DNA of 64,000 nucleotides, taken from NCBI GenBank assembly GCA_021307345.1, contig CP089930.1, forward strand, positions 4,154,001 through 4,218,000, read 5' to 3'. This DNA comes from Escherichia coli (GTDB lineage: Bacteria > Pseudomonadota > Gammaproteobacteria > Enterobacterales > Enterobacteriaceae). Shown piece after piece: positions 17,504 through 29,961 of this stretch. Every line of letters begins with the position of its first letter. Within the stretch, counting starts at the first letter, position 1. Under the pieces are notes generated by a model. That model was not told the DNA's origin and searched no databases. It saw only the letters and a program-made list of their open reading frames with translations. The translations under genes and the position numbers were made by a program.

Positions 17504-18757
17504 GTGAGTCGTACTACAACTGTTGATGGCGCTCCGGCAAGCGACACTGACGAGCAACCCCTTTCCCAGCCAAACGAATTCATTAAACGCGGTACACCGC
17601 AATTTATGCGTGTCACCCTGGCGCTATTCTCTGCCGGGCTGGCAACCTTCGCGCTTCTCTATTGCGTGCAACCTATTCTTCCGGTGCTTTCGCAAGAATT
17701 TGGCTTAACGCCTGCTAACAGTAGTATTTCACTGTCCATTTCAACGGCGATGTTAGCTATCGGTTTGCTGTTTACTGGCCCGCTATCCGATGCCATTGGT
17801 CGCAAGCCAGTGATGGTGACGGCGCTACTGTTGGCCTCCATCTGTACGTTACTTTCGACAATAATGACCAGCTGGCACGGCATTTTGATTATGCGCGCCT
17901 TGATTGGCCTGTCGTTAAGTGGTGTAGCTGCTGTTGGTATGACCTACCTTAGCGAAGAGATCCACCCCAGTTTTGTGGCCTTTTCAATGGGACTGTATAT
18001 CAGCGGCAACTCGATTGGCGGCATGAGCGGGCGCTTAATCAGCGGTGTATTTACTGACTTCTTTAACTGGCGAATTGCGCTGGCGGCTATCGGCTGTTTC
18101 GCCCTGACCTCGGCGTTAATGTTCTGGAAAATTCTCCCGGAATCACGTCATTTCCGTCCTTCTTCGCTGCGCCCAAAAACACTGTTTATTAACTTCCGTC
18201 TGCACTGGCGCGATCGGGGACTCCCCTTATTATTCGTCGAAGGTTTTTTGCTGATGGGCTCATTCGTAACGCTGTTTAATTACATCGGCTATCGGTTGAT
18301 GCTCTCCCCATGGCATGTTAGCCAGGCAGTGGTTGGGTTATTATCGCTGGTCTATTTGACAGGCACCTGGAGTTCGCCAAAAGCAGGCACCATGACTACC
18401 CGCTTCGGTCGTGGCCCGGTGATGTTATTTTCGACAGGTGTTATGCTTTTGGGTCTTATCCTGACATTGTTCAGCTCACTTTGGCTCATTTTTATCGGTA
18501 TGATGCTTTTCTCAAGCGGATTTTTTGCCGCTCATTCTGTTGCCAGTAGCTGGATTGGCCCTCGTGCTAAACGCGCCAAAGGCCAGGCTTCCTCGCTTTA
18601 TCTATTCTGTTACTACCTGGGTTCAAGCATTGCCGGAACATTAGGTGGCGTCTTCTGGCATAACTATGGCTGGAACGGCGTCGGTGCATTTATTGCCCTG
18701 ATGCTGGTGGTCGCTATTCTGGTCGGAACACGTTTACATCATCGGCTGCACGCCTGA
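17504..18757 (+). CDS. ynfM: YnfM, MFS transporter
   Basis: A 417-residue major facilitator protein with about 12 membrane segments and the loop 2-3 signature GPLSDAIGRKPVM. It is related to arabinose and drug exporters; the substrate is not established. Translation starts at a GTG (17504) preceded by AAGGA. Its control by divergent ynfL is inferred from layout. The stop is followed by a hairpin whose T-run favours the opposite strand. Confidence 0.92.
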   Translation: MSRTTTVDGAPASDTDEQPLSQPNEFIKRGTPQFMRVTLALFSAGLATFALLYCVQPILPVLSQEFGLTPANSSISLSISTAMLAIGLLFTGPLSDAIGRKPVMVTALLLASICTLLSTIMTSWHGILIMRALIGLSLSGVAAVGMTYLSEEIHPSFVAFSMGLYISGNSIGGMSGRLISGVFTDFFNWRIALAAIGCFALTSALMFWKILPESRHFRPSSLRPKTLFINFRLHWRDRGLPLLFVEGFLLMGSFVTLFNYIGYRLMLSPWHVSQAVVGLLSLVYLTGTWSSPKAGTMTTRFGRGPVMLFSTGVMLLGLILTLFSSLWLIFIGMMLFSSGFFAAHSVASSWIGPRAKRAKGQASSLYLFCYYLGSSIAGTLGGVFWHNYGWNGVGAFIALMLVVAILVGTRLHHRLHA

Positions 18758-18760
18758 AAA

Positions 18761-18803
18761 AATAAGTCCGGACGATGTGTTAAATTTCTGTCCGGACTTA
18801 TTG
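18761..18803 (-). terminator. Hairpin between ynfM and the small minus-strand ORF
   Basis: AATAAGTCCGGAC pairs with GTCCGGACTTATT. On the minus strand the stem is followed by TTTTTTC; on the plus strand the tail is TGCTTGC. The intrinsic terminator is therefore better for leftward transcription, that is, for the small ORF, though it may also serve ynfM. Confidence 0.7.
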
Positions 18804-18808
18804 CTTGC

Positions 18809-18928
18809 TCAACTCAACGTTAATAACCACCCCAAAATAGACGAAGCGCCTGCCATTTCTCGCAGAGCATCTAACGTCATCAGGATAATAAATACCCAAA
18901 TTAGCGGATTCATTTTGCTGTGTGTCAT
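18809..18928 (-). CDS. Possible 39-residue single-helix membrane protein
   Basis: A minus-strand frame of 39 codons beginning MTHSKMNPLIWVFIILM, with a hydrophobic helix followed by an acidic/basic patch (DALREMAGA) and a second hydrophobic stretch (ILGWLLTLS). A second ATG at 18913 would give 34 residues. A TATAAA-like -10 lies about 30 bases upstream, and the stop is followed within six bases by a hairpin with a T-run. The ribosome-binding site is weak. I cannot name a family. Composition and gene-like signals resemble known single-helix small proteins, but coding is unproven. Confidence 0.4.
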   Translation of the reverse strand: MTHSKMNPLIWVFIILMTLDALREMAGASSILGWLLTLS

Positions 18929-19065
18929 TTATTGCAAATACACAGTGATTCTACCAATTTATAGGTAGCGAAAAAGTTAAGTATTTCAATACTACCGATA
19001 TTGGTGGGAAATTCGCCTTACATCACAATGCGTTATTATTTCCTTCGTCATCGTTATCCGCTTTG

Positions 19066-19079
19066 TACATATCGTTACA
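19066..19079 (+). promoter_or_regulatory. RstA box in the asr promoter
   Basis: TACATATCGTTACA is an exact match to the RstA consensus TACATNTNGTTACA, 104 bases before the asr start. RstBA is known to be needed for acid-induced asr transcription, and rstA lies 11 kb to the right. Confidence 0.85.
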
Positions 19080-19182
19080 TGCCGAAACCAACCACTCACG
19101 GAAACCTGTCACTTCCAGAGATATAGTCATGACATCGGCCCCGCAGTGGGGTTGCATAAAAAACAAAATTGAGGGTATGACA

Positions 19183-19491
19183 ATGAAAAAAGTATTAGCT
19201 CTGGTTGTTGCCGCTACTATGGGTCTCTCTTCTGTCGCATTTGCTGCAGAAACTGCGACCACGCCTGCTCCGACTGCTACAGTCACCAAAGCAGCGGCTG
19301 CAAAAACAACGCATCATAAAAAACAGCATAAAGCGGCGCCTGCCCAAAAAGCGCAGGCGGCTAAAAAGCATCATAAAAAAGCGAAAAATGAACAGAAAGC
19401 GCCTGAGCAAAAAGCACAGGCAGCCAAAAAGCACAGCAAAAAACACAGCCAGCAGCAATCTGCAAAACCAGTTGGACAACCAGCCGCGTAA
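19183..19491 (+). CDS. asr: Asr, acid-shock periplasmic protein
   Basis: A 102-residue exported protein, very rich in lysine, alanine, histidine and glutamine, induced strongly at low pH and thought to protect periplasmic proteins. The signal peptide (residues 1-21) ends FAA. The mature part repeats KAQAAKKH-type segments, with [10 protein letters not shown] and [15 protein letters not shown]. The ATG at 19183 follows GAGGG; the longer frame from 19063 runs through the promoter and is rejected. It differs from K-12 Asr at about ten positions from memory, more than is usual between E. coli strains. Confidence 0.95.
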   Translation: MKKVLALVVAATMGLSSVAFAAETATTPAPTATVTKAAAAKTTHHKKQHKAAPAQKAQAAKKHHKKAKNEQKAPEQKAQAAKKHSKKHSQQQSAKPVGQPAA

Positions 19492-19536
19492 GTTTTCGGC
19501 AGTAATAATGGCGCGCCCCCTCGCGCCTGAAAATTA

Positions 19537-19565
19537 CGGTGTTAAACGGATAACGTTTAACACCG
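19537..19565 (+). terminator. Hairpin between asr and ydgU
   Basis: CGGTGTTAAACG and CGTTTAACACCG form a perfect 12-bp stem. There is no T-run, so it may be an RNA-processing or attenuating hairpin rather than a terminator. Confidence 0.5.
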
Positions 19566-19583
19566 CCTTTAGCGGAGGGTACT

Positions 19584-19667
19584 ATGGTGGGCCGTTATCG
19601 CTTTGAGTTCATTCTTATCACCCTTATTTTATGCGCCCTGATTGCCACCTGTTTTTATCTTTCCTGA
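19584..19667 (+). CDS. ydgU: YdgU, 27-residue membrane peptide
   Basis: A 27-codon gene encoding MVGRYRFEFILIT followed by a hydrophobic stretch and ending CFYLS. It matches K-12 YdgU, a small acid-inducible membrane protein co-transcribed with asr. GGAGG (19574-19578) precedes the ATG at good spacing. Function unknown. Confidence 0.88.
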   Translation: MVGRYRFEFILITLILCALIATCFYLS

Positions 19668-19766
19668 GCGTAGTTATCTGATTTTACTCCCACTTTCATT
19701 CCGTCCCGTCTATAGTATTTACGAGGGTTTGCTTTTAATAATCATAATTACTCACCAGAGTGTGAT

Positions 19767-20588
19767 ATGCGTACAACCATTGCTGTAGTACTGGGTGCAA
19801 TTAGTCTGACATCTGCATTTGTGTTTGCGGATAAACCGGACGATCATAAATCGACCAATAATGAGGTCAGCACCCTATTTTTTGGTCATGATGATCGTGT
19901 ATCAGTAAATAACACGAGCCAATCGCCGTGGGATGCGGTTGGGCAACTAGAAACGGCCAGCGGCAATTTGTGTACGGCGACGCTAATTGCGCCGAACCTG
20001 GCATTAACGGCAGGACACTGTTTATTAACGCCGCCGAAGGGCAAAGCGGATAAAGCAGTTGCGTTGCGTTTTGTGTCAAATAAAGGTCTTTGGCGCTATG
20101 AGATCCACGACATCGAAGGCCGCGTTGATCCGACGCTAGGGAAGCGGTTAAAGCCGGATGGGGATGGCTGGATTGTTCCCCCCGCAGCCGCGCCGTGGGA
20201 TTTCGGTTTGATTGTGCTGCGCAATCCCCCTTCGGGCATTACGCCGTTGCCGTTATTTGAGGGAGATAAAACCGCGCTTACCGCTGCATTAAAAGCTGCG
20301 GGTCGTAAAGTGACTCAGGCGGGATACCCTGAAGATCATCTCGATACGTTGTACAGTCATCAAAATTGCGAAATAACCGGCTGGGCGCAAACCTCGGTAA
20401 TGTCGCACCAGTGCGATACCCTACCAGGTGACAGTGGTTCGCCACTGATGCTTCATACTGATGACGGCTGGCAGTTAATTGGGGTACAAAGTTCAGCTCC
20501 TGCAGCGAAAGATCGCTGGCGCGCCGATAACCGGGCCATTTCTGTCACCGGTTTTCGCGACAAACTGGAAGAACTGACCCGGAAATAA
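19767..20588 (+). CDS. ydgD: YdgD, secreted trypsin-like serine protease
   Basis: A 273-residue periplasmic protease-like protein of family S1. A signal peptide covers residues 1-~21. The catalytic histidine is in LTAGHC, an aspartate candidate in PWDFGLIVL, and the serine in LPGDSGSP; paired cysteines (NLCTATL/GHC and QNCEITG/HQCDTL) could form disulfides. Substrate unknown. It is flanked by asr-ydgU upstream and converges on mdtI. The region just after the signal peptide differs from K-12, while the catalytic core is conserved. Confidence 0.92.
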   Translation: MRTTIAVVLGAISLTSAFVFADKPDDHKSTNNEVSTLFFGHDDRVSVNNTSQSPWDAVGQLETASGNLCTATLIAPNLALTAGHCLLTPPKGKADKAVALRFVSNKGLWRYEIHDIEGRVDPTLGKRLKPDGDGWIVPPAAAPWDFGLIVLRNPPSGITPLPLFEGDKTALTAALKAAGRKVTQAGYPEDHLDTLYSHQNCEITGWAQTSVMSHQCDTLPGDSGSPLMLHTDDGWQLIGVQSSAPAAKDRWRADNRAISVTGFRDKLEELTRK

Positions 20589-20596
20589 CGTTCAAA

Positions 20597-20620
20597 CGCT
20601 GCCCGCATTATCGGGCAGCG
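20597..20620. terminator. Hairpin between convergent ydgD and mdtI
   Basis: CGCTGCCCG-CATTAT-CGGGCAGCG is a perfect 9-bp stem in the 38-base gap; it lacks a clear T-run. Confidence 0.5.
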
Positions 20621-20626
20621 TGGTCA

Positions 20627-20956
20627 TCAGGCGAGTTTCACCATAATCATTCCAGCCAACAGCAAGACCAGACCAACCCAGCCTTTGCGATTTAAACGTT
20701 GACCAAACAAGATCCAACCAGCGGCTAACGTGGCAGCAATACCAAATCCACCCCACAACGCATACGCCACCGACAAATCTATGCCCTTTACTGCCTGGGA
20801 GAGTGAGCTAAAGGCCGCAAGCACCGCTGCCAGCGAAAGCAAGCCATAGACTTTGCGGCGAAAGCCGTCAGAAAATTTCAAAAAGACGTTAGCAATGATT
20901 TCCAGCACGATTGCCAGTGCCAGCCAGGCGGCGTGAACCCATTCAAACTGCGCCAT
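20627..20956 (-). CDS. mdtI: MdtI, spermidine exporter subunit
   Basis: A 109-residue small-multidrug-resistance protein with four membrane helices and the conserved membrane glutamate near residue 19 ([17 protein letters not shown]). It forms a heteromer with MdtJ that exports spermidine. It overlaps the 3' end of mdtJ by 14 bases, so the two are translationally linked. Confidence 0.95.
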   Translation of the reverse strand: MAQFEWVHAAWLALAIVLEIIANVFLKFSDGFRRKVYGLLSLAAVLAAFSSLSQAVKGIDLSVAYALWGGFGIAATLAAGWILFGQRLNRKGWVGLVLLLAGMIMVKLA

Positions 20957-21308
20957 GATTCACCTCCAGCGAGGGTTTACGCACTTTGCGAGTACCAGAT
21001 TTAATCAACACAATCCCGAGCACCAGGGTTGTTAACCCGGCAATTTTTAGCAGCGATAAGCTTTCGTCAAATAACAGAACACTAAATAGCGTAATAAATA
21101 AAATACCGATACCTTCCCACAGAGCATAAGCCACGCCAAGTGCTATTTTTTTCACGGCGAAAGAGAGAAATATATATGACAGCGAAATCATCACCAGCAT
21201 TAAAATAAAACCGCCGCTTCCCTCACTAACGCTCGCCCATTTCATTGACAGCGTGCCGGTAATTTCTGTGGCAATAGCCAGACCTAATAAAACCCAATAA
21301 ATATACAT
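20943..21308 (-). CDS. mdtJ: MdtJ, spermidine exporter subunit
   Basis: A 121-residue small-multidrug-resistance protein with four helices; the membrane glutamate lies in [14 protein letters not shown]. Partner of MdtI. The C-terminal tail ([16 protein letters not shown]) is longer than in MdtI. The AGGGGAAGGA ribosome site is strong. Upstream lies a ~200-base leader carrying the mdtU peptide, which in E. coli links expression to spermidine. Confidence 0.95.
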   Translation of the reverse strand: MYIYWVLLGLAIATEITGTLSMKWASVSEGSGGFILMLVMISLSYIFLSFAVKKIALGVAYALWEGIGILFITLFSVLLFDESLSLLKIAGLTTLVLGIVLIKSGTRKVRKPSLEVNHGAV

Positions 21309-21414
21309 CGTCCTTCCCCTGCAAGAGAATTATTTTAACATTCGCTCGACTCAGCGAAACCAAAAGAAAAGTATTCAGCCCAGCGCAGAGCGCCAGCTTT
21401 GGCAGAGGAAGGGA

Positions 21415-21516
21415 CTAAAGCGCGTTGCGCCAGTGTTGCTCACCTGCGAGCAAGATGGTGGTTGAGGTACGAAAATGAGTAAATGTAGAAAATAACGTCC
21501 TGAACAAATTGTCCAT
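21415..21516 (-). CDS. mdtU: MdtU, leader peptide of mdtJI
   Basis: A 33-codon frame, MDNLFRTLFSTFTHFRT...EQHWRNAL, ending 106 bases before mdtJ. This matches the mdtU upstream ORF described in E. coli, whose translation in the presence of spermidine relieves premature Rho-dependent termination in the mdtJI leader. The ribosome site is weak. Recognition is from memory of the sequence; the position on the mdtJ leader fits well. Confidence 0.75.
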   Translation of the reverse strand: MDNLFRTLFSTFTHFRTSTTILLAGEQHWRNAL

Positions 21517-21719
21517 AATATTACAATTATCCGCAGTGTTGCTTCTCGTCATCGCGGATGATAATTGTCCTCGGTAGTTGTACACGTCTGATTTGTATCA
21601 TAGCTTAAGAATTAACTCAAAACATTTTCATTTCTTTACCTGAGGAGTTTGATTTTCGTTATAATGCCACGGCTAAAAAGAAAATATTATTAGCGAAGGA
21701 AGAAAAAACGGGGATACGC
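21517..21719. other. Promoter region between mdtUJI and tqsA
   Basis: AT-rich divergent spacer. GTTATAATG (21659-21667) gives a plausible -10 for tqsA. No further gene was seen. Confidence 0.5.
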
Positions 21720-22754
21720 ATGGCAAAGCCGATCATCACGCTCAATGGTCTAAAAATAGTCATTATGTTGGGAATGCTGGTCATTATTCTCTGCGGTATC
21801 CGTTTTGCCGCCGATATCATCGTACCCTTTATCCTTGCCCTATTTATCGCAGTCATTCTTCATCCGCTGGTACAACGCATGGTTCGTTGGCGCGTGCCGC
21901 GTGTGTTGGCTGTGTCGATTTTAATGATAATCATCGTGATGGCGATGGTGCTATTACTGGCCTATCTCGGCTCAACGCTTAATGAGCTGACCCGCACTTT
22001 GCCACAGTATCGCAGCTCAATCATAAAGCCTCTGCAAGTTCTGGAGCCTTTATTACAACGCGCGGGTATTGATGTCTCGGTTGACCAACTGGCGCATTAC
22101 ATTGATCCGAACGCGGCGATGACGTTGCTCACCAACTTGCTGACACAGTTATCTAATGCCATGTCATCCATATTTTTATTGTTGCTGACGGTGCTGTTTA
22201 TGCTGCTCGAAGTGCCACAACTTCCCGGCAAACTCCAGCAAATGATGGCACGCCCGGTTGAAGGTATGGCGGCGATCCAGCGCGCCATTGACAGTGTGTC
22301 GCATTATCTGGTGCTGAAAACAGCCATCAGCATCATCACCGGTCTGGTCGCCTGGGCGATGCTCGCCGCACTCGATGTTCGCTTCGCTTTTGTCTGGGGA
22401 TTACTGGCCTTCGCGCTTAATTACATCCCTAACATTGGTTCGGTTCTCGCGGCTATCCCCCCTATCGCTCAGGTACTGGTGTTTAATGGTTTCTATGAGG
22501 CGTTACTGGTACTGGCGGGATATCTGCTGATTAATCTGGTCTTCGGCAATATTCTGGAGCCGCGCATCATGGGGCGCGGACTGGGGCTTTCCACACTGGT
22601 AGTTTTTTTGTCGTTAATTTTTTGGGGATGGTTGTTAGGACCGGTGGGAATGCTGCTTTCCGTGCCGTTGACGATTATTGTCAAAATTGCGCTTGAACAA
22701 ACGGCGGGAGGCCAAAGCATCGCCGTCCTGTTAAGCGATCTCAATAAAGAGTAA
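21720..22754 (+). CDS. tqsA: TqsA, AI-2E family transporter
   Basis: A 344-residue inner-membrane protein of the AI-2 exporter (PerM/AI-2E) family with about seven or eight helices. It is reported to control export of the quorum-sensing signal AI-2 and thereby biofilm formation. Conserved features include the long amphipathic middle ([18 protein letters not shown]) and the C-terminal [15 protein letters not shown] and [27 protein letters not shown]. It is convergent with pntB, with a small hairpin between. Confidence 0.93.
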   Translation: MAKPIITLNGLKIVIMLGMLVIILCGIRFAADIIVPFILALFIAVILHPLVQRMVRWRVPRVLAVSILMIIIVMAMVLLLAYLGSTLNELTRTLPQYRSSIIKPLQVLEPLLQRAGIDVSVDQLAHYIDPNAAMTLLTNLLTQLSNAMSSIFLLLLTVLFMLLEVPQLPGKLQQMMARPVEGMAAIQRAIDSVSHYLVLKTAISIITGLVAWAMLAALDVRFAFVWGLLAFALNYIPNIGSVLAAIPPIAQVLVFNGFYEALLVLAGYLLINLVFGNILEPRIMGRGLGLSTLVVFLSLIFWGWLLGPVGMLLSVPLTIIVKIALEQTAGGQSIAVLLSDLNKE

Positions 22755-22773
22755 CGGCCTCCGCAGAGGCCGT
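22754..22773. terminator. Hairpin between tqsA and pntB
   Basis: ACGGCCTC-CGCA-GAGGCCGT is a perfect 8-bp stem in the 24-base gap between convergent genes. Confidence 0.55.
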
Positions 22774-22778
22774 CAGGG

Positions 22779-24170
<1,392 letters not shown>

Positions 24171-24177
24171 TTACCCC

Positions 24178-26230
<2,053 letters not shown>

Positions 26231-27175
26231 ATGAAGCTTAAGAACACCCTCCTGGCGTCGGCACTGCTTTCTGCTACGGCATTCTCCGTTAACGCAGCAA
26301 CAGAACTGACACCGGAGCAAGCGGCAGCGGTTAAACCTTTTGACCGTGTAGTGGTTACCGGACGTTTCAATGCCATTGGCGAGGCGGTCAAAGCCGTATC
26401 CCGCCGCGCTGATAAAGAAGGCGCAGCCTCTTTTTATGTTGTCGATACGTCAGATTTCGGTAACAGCGGTAACTGGCGTGTAGTTGCCGATCTCTATAAG
26501 TCTGATGCTGAAAAAGCAGAAACTGAAAAGAATCGTGTGATTAACGGTGTGGTGGAACTGCCAAAAGACCAGGCCGTTCTGATCGAACCGTTTGATACAG
26601 TTACCGTCCAGGGCTTTTACCGTAGCCAACCTGAAGTTAATGACGCCATCACCAAAGCGGCGAAAGCAAAAGGCGCATACTCTTTCTATATTGTTCGTCA
26701 AATCGATGCCAACCAGGGCGGTAACCAGCGCATTACGGCCTTCATCTATAAAAAAGATGCTAAGAAACGCGTAGTACAAAGCCCGGATGTGATCCCGGCG
26801 GATTCCGACGCGGGACGTGCAGCCCTGGCTGCCGGTGGCGAAGCTGCGAAGAAAGTTGAAATCCCAGGCGTTGCCACTACTGCATCACCAAGTTCCGAAG
26901 TCGGTCGCTTCTTTGAAACCCAGTCATCAAAAGGCGGGCGTTACACTGTCACGCTACCTGACGGCACTAAAGTAGAAGAGCTGAACAAAGCGACCGCAGC
27001 GATGATGGTGCCGTTCGACAGCATTAAGTTCTCAGGTAACTACGGCAACATGACCGAAGTCTCCTACCAGGTTGCTAAACGTGCCGCGAAGAAAGGGGCT
27101 AAGTATTACCACATCACCCGCCAGTGGCAGGAACGTGGCAATAACCTGACCATCAGCGCAGACCTGTATAAATAA
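26231..27175 (+). CDS. ydgH: YdgH, three-domain YdgH/BhsA (DUF1471) protein
   Basis: A 314-residue periplasmic protein with a signal peptide (residues 1-~22, cleaved after VNA) and three repeats of the DUF1471 domain, each with a VxxFDRV/T start and a FY/YY-(V/I/H)-x-R/D strand (around residues ~35-90, ~110-175 and ~255-314). Single-domain relatives such as BhsA and McbA are stress and biofilm proteins; YdgH has been linked to envelope stress. AAGGCGAAGGA precedes the ATG. A clear terminator follows. Confidence 0.92.
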   Translation: MKLKNTLLASALLSATAFSVNAATELTPEQAAAVKPFDRVVVTGRFNAIGEAVKAVSRRADKEGAASFYVVDTSDFGNSGNWRVVADLYKSDAEKAETEKNRVINGVVELPKDQAVLIEPFDTVTVQGFYRSQPEVNDAITKAAKAKGAYSFYIVRQIDANQGGNQRITAFIYKKDAKKRVVQSPDVIPADSDAGRAALAAGGEAAKKVEIPGVATTASPSSEVGRFFETQSSKGGRYTVTLPDGTKVEELNKATAAMMVPFDSIKFSGNYGNMTEVSYQVAKRAAKKGAKYYHITRQWQERGNNLTISADLYK

Positions 27176-27192
27176 CTATTCAGTATCACGAT

Positions 27193-27225
27193 AAGGCGGC
27201 TTTATGCCGCCTTTAGCATTTTTAG
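27193..27225 (+). terminator. Terminator after ydgH
   Basis: AAGGCGGC-TTTAT-GCCGCCTT hairpin followed by TAGCATTTTTAG. Confidence 0.75.
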
Positions 27226-27359
27226 TCACAAATTTTCCCCTAACCATTGCATGACGATACATCTCTTCGTAAAATCCCGCGCCTTAGTGACAAACACCAT
27301 TTTTATGCGTTTTGTCCTAATATTTATTCTTCCAAACACGTTTTGATCACTGGATACAG

Positions 27360-28742
27360 ATGGAAAAGAAACTGGGACTGAGCGCGCTCACTGCGCTGGT
27401 ATTAAGCTCAATGCTGGGCGCAGGTGTTTTCAGTCTGCCGCAAAATATGGCGGCGGTAGCCAGCCCGGCAGCATTATTGATCGGCTGGGGTATCACCGGC
27501 GCAGGGATTTTATTACTGGCCTTCGCTATGCTGATCCTGACGCGTATTCGTCCCGATCTTGACGGCGGTATCTTTACCTATGCCCGTGAAGGGTTTGGCG
27601 AACTGATTGGTTTCTGCTCCGCATGGGGATACTGGCTGTGCGCAGTTATCGCCAACGTCTCCTATCTGGTGATCGTCTTTTCCGCATTGAGTTTCTTCAC
27701 CGATACGCCGGAATTGCGCCTGTTTGGCGATGGCAATACCTGGCAATCGATTGTCGGTGCATCCGCCTTATTATGGATTGTTCACTTTTTGATCCTGCGC
27801 GGCGTGCAGACTGCTGCCAGCATTAACCTGGTGGCGACGCTGGCAAAATTATTGCCGCTAGGTCTGTTTATTGTGCTGGCGATGATGATGTTCAAACTGG
27901 ACACCTTCAAACTCGACTTCACTGGCCTTGCACTTGGTATACCGGTATGGGAACAGGTGAAAAACACAATGTTGATCACACTGTGGGTATTCATTGGCGT
28001 GGAAGGTGCAGTGGTGGTTTCTGCGCGAGCGCGTAATAAACATGATGTCGGCAAAGCAACACTTCTGGCGGTACTTTCCGCGCTGGGCGTTTATTTACTG
28101 GTAACTCTGCTTTCGCTGGGGGTGGTAGCACGCCCTGAACTGGCTGAAATCCGTAATCCCTCTATGGCCGGCCTGATGGTGAAAATGATGGGGCCGTGGG
28201 GTGAGATTATCATCGCTGCCGGACTGATCGTTTCCGTTTGCGGCGCGTACTTAAGCTGGACCATCATGGCAGCAGAAGTTCCGTTCCTGGCCGCCACTCA
28301 TAAAGCATTCCCACGCATTTTTGCGCGCCAGAACGCACAAGCTGCGCCATCCGCTTCACTGTGGCTGACCAACATCTGCGTGCAAATTTGCCTGGTACTC
28401 ATCTGGCTAACCGGTTCCGATTACAACACATTGCTCACCATCGCCTCAGAAATGATTCTGGTGCCCTATTTCCTGGTTGGCGCGTTCCTGCTGAAAATCG
28501 CTACCCGTCCACTGCATAAAGCAGTAGGTATCGGTGCCTGCATTTATGGCTTATGGTTATTGTACGCCTCTGGCCCAATGCACCTGCTGTTGTCCGTCGT
28601 TCTGTATGCACCTGGGCTTCTGGTGTTCCTGTACGCGCGTAAAACGCATACACATGATAATGTACTGAATCGTCAGGAAATGGTGTTAATTAGCATGTTG
28701 TTAATTGCCGCAGTTCCGGCGACCTGGATGCTGGTGGGATAA
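27360..28742 (+). CDS. ydgI: YdgI, APC-family arginine/ornithine antiporter-like protein
   Basis: A 460-residue basic amino-acid/polyamine antiporter of the APC superfamily with about 12 helices. The glycine-rich first helix (SSMLGAGVFSLPQNMAA) is the substrate-binding signature; VEGAVVVSARA in helix 6 also fits ArcD-type exchangers. The K-12 protein is annotated as a putative arginine:ornithine antiporter without direct proof. It lies 36 bases ahead of folM on the same strand. Confidence 0.88.
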   Translation: MEKKLGLSALTALVLSSMLGAGVFSLPQNMAAVASPAALLIGWGITGAGILLLAFAMLILTRIRPDLDGGIFTYAREGFGELIGFCSAWGYWLCAVIANVSYLVIVFSALSFFTDTPELRLFGDGNTWQSIVGASALLWIVHFLILRGVQTAASINLVATLAKLLPLGLFIVLAMMMFKLDTFKLDFTGLALGIPVWEQVKNTMLITLWVFIGVEGAVVVSARARNKHDVGKATLLAVLSALGVYLLVTLLSLGVVARPELAEIRNPSMAGLMVKMMGPWGEIIIAAGLIVSVCGAYLSWTIMAAEVPFLAATHKAFPRIFARQNAQAAPSASLWLTNICVQICLVLIWLTGSDYNTLLTIASEMILVPYFLVGAFLLKIATRPLHKAVGIGACIYGLWLLYASGPMHLLLSVVLYAPGLLVFLYARKTHTHDNVLNRQEMVLISMLLIAAVPATWMLVG

Positions 28743-28778
28743 CGTTCGTCCCATCGTTGGATAGCAAAGGAGATAACG

Positions 28779-29501
28779 ATGGGTAAAACCCACCCCTTGC
28801 CAATATTAATTACTGGCGGAGGCCGTCGCATTGGCCTCGCCCTCGCCTGGCATTTCATTAATCAAAAGCAACCGGTGATTGTCAGCTATCGGACGCGCTA
28901 TCCTGCCATTGATGGACTGATTAATGCGGGTGCGCAATGTATTCAGGCTGATTTTTCAACCAACGACGGTGTGATGGCGTTTGCCGATGAGGTACTAAAA
29001 AGCACCCATGGCCTGCGTGCTATTTTGCACAACGCCAGCGCGTGGATGGCTGAAAAACCAGGTACGCCACTGACTGACGTGCTGGCCTGCATGATGCAAA
29101 TCCACGTTAATACCCCATACCTTCTTAACCACGCTCTGGAAAGATTACTGCGTGGGCACGGACACGCCGCCAGCGATATCATTCACTTTACCGATTATGT
29201 GGTGGAGCGCGGAAGCGACAAACATATTGCCTATGCTGCGAGCAAAGCGGCGCTGGATAATATGACACGCTCGTTTGCCCGCAAGCTGGCACCGGAAGTG
29301 AAAGTGAATTCTATCGCGCCATCGCTGATCCTGTTTAATGAGCATGATGATGCTGAATATCGTCAACAGGCGCTGAATAAATCACTGATGAAAACCGCAC
29401 CAGGCGAGAAAGAAGTGATCGACTTGGTCGATTATTTACTCACCAGTTGCTTTGTTACCGGACGCAGTTTTCCGCTTGATGGCGGTCGACATCTGCGTTA
29501 A
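28779..29501 (+). CDS. folM: FolM, dihydromonapterin reductase
   Basis: NADPH-dependent short-chain reductase making tetrahydromonapterin, with weak dihydrofolate reductase activity. It has 240 residues; the cofactor loop TGGGRRIG (residues 12-19) carries the arginine pair typical of pteridine reductases, and the catalytic YAASKAA lies near residue 152. AAAGGAGA precedes the ATG. Its stop overlaps that of ydgC by four bases on the opposite strand. Confidence 0.94.
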   Translation: MGKTHPLPILITGGGRRIGLALAWHFINQKQPVIVSYRTRYPAIDGLINAGAQCIQADFSTNDGVMAFADEVLKSTHGLRAILHNASAWMAEKPGTPLTDVLACMMQIHVNTPYLLNHALERLLRGHGHAASDIIHFTDYVVERGSDKHIAYAASKAALDNMTRSFARKLAPEVKVNSIAPSLILFNEHDDAEYRQQALNKSLMKTAPGEKEVIDLVDYLLTSCFVTGRSFPLDGGRHLR

Positions 29502-29833
29502 TGCAGCTTCATCCAGCATATAATCAACACCCATGCGCTTATTCCCCAGCACGCAACGGAACCCACAAAAGCGGCGGGCAAGCGCATTATTCCGGTGAAA
29601 TACCACAGCGACGCCAGGTAAATAAAATAGGGAATAATCGACCACATGCTGAAAATGATAGTTGCGCGTAAGGCTTCAATGCCGCGTTCGCTGGCAACAA
29701 TATAATGCGCAATAAGCGCAAAGGTCGGGAAAAGCGGAATCAGCCCGGCGATATAGTAATTTTTCGTTTTTGCTAATACACCAATTAACACCACCACCAG
29801 CGCACCAAGCGCGGCTTTGATTACCAGCCCCAT
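29498..29833 (-). CDS. ydgC: YdgC, GlpM-family inner-membrane protein
   Basis: A 111-residue protein with about four hydrophobic helices, matching the GlpM family (named for a Pseudomonas protein affecting alginate). Function in enterobacteria is unknown. It sits between folM (convergent) and rstA (divergent). Length equals K-12 YdgC. Confidence 0.88.
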   Translation of the reverse strand: MGLVIKAALGALVVVLIGVLAKTKNYYIAGLIPLFPTFALIAHYIVASERGIEALRATIIFSMWSIIPYFIYLASLWYFTGIMRLPAAFVGSVACWGISAWVLIICWMKLH

Positions 29834-29888
29834 CTTTTTACCTTAACACTTCCATAACAAGTCATCCGTAGAATACCTGATGAAAACT

Positions 29889-29905
29889 TGTTTAGAAACG
29901 ATTGA
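29889..29905 (+). promoter_or_regulatory. PhoP box upstream of rstAB
   Basis: TGTTTA-GAAAC-GATTGA: a perfect first half-site, correct 5-base spacer and a degenerate second half. rstA is a known PhoP-activated gene in E. coli. Confidence 0.6.
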
Positions 29906-29961
29906 TAGTAAGTAAAATCGGTGCAGTGTATTGTGACGTTTTTATATCTACCGTGAATAAT

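Noticed and set aside
19063-19182. N-terminal extension of asr
   Set aside because: It runs through the RstA box and promoter; the signal peptide starts properly at 19183.
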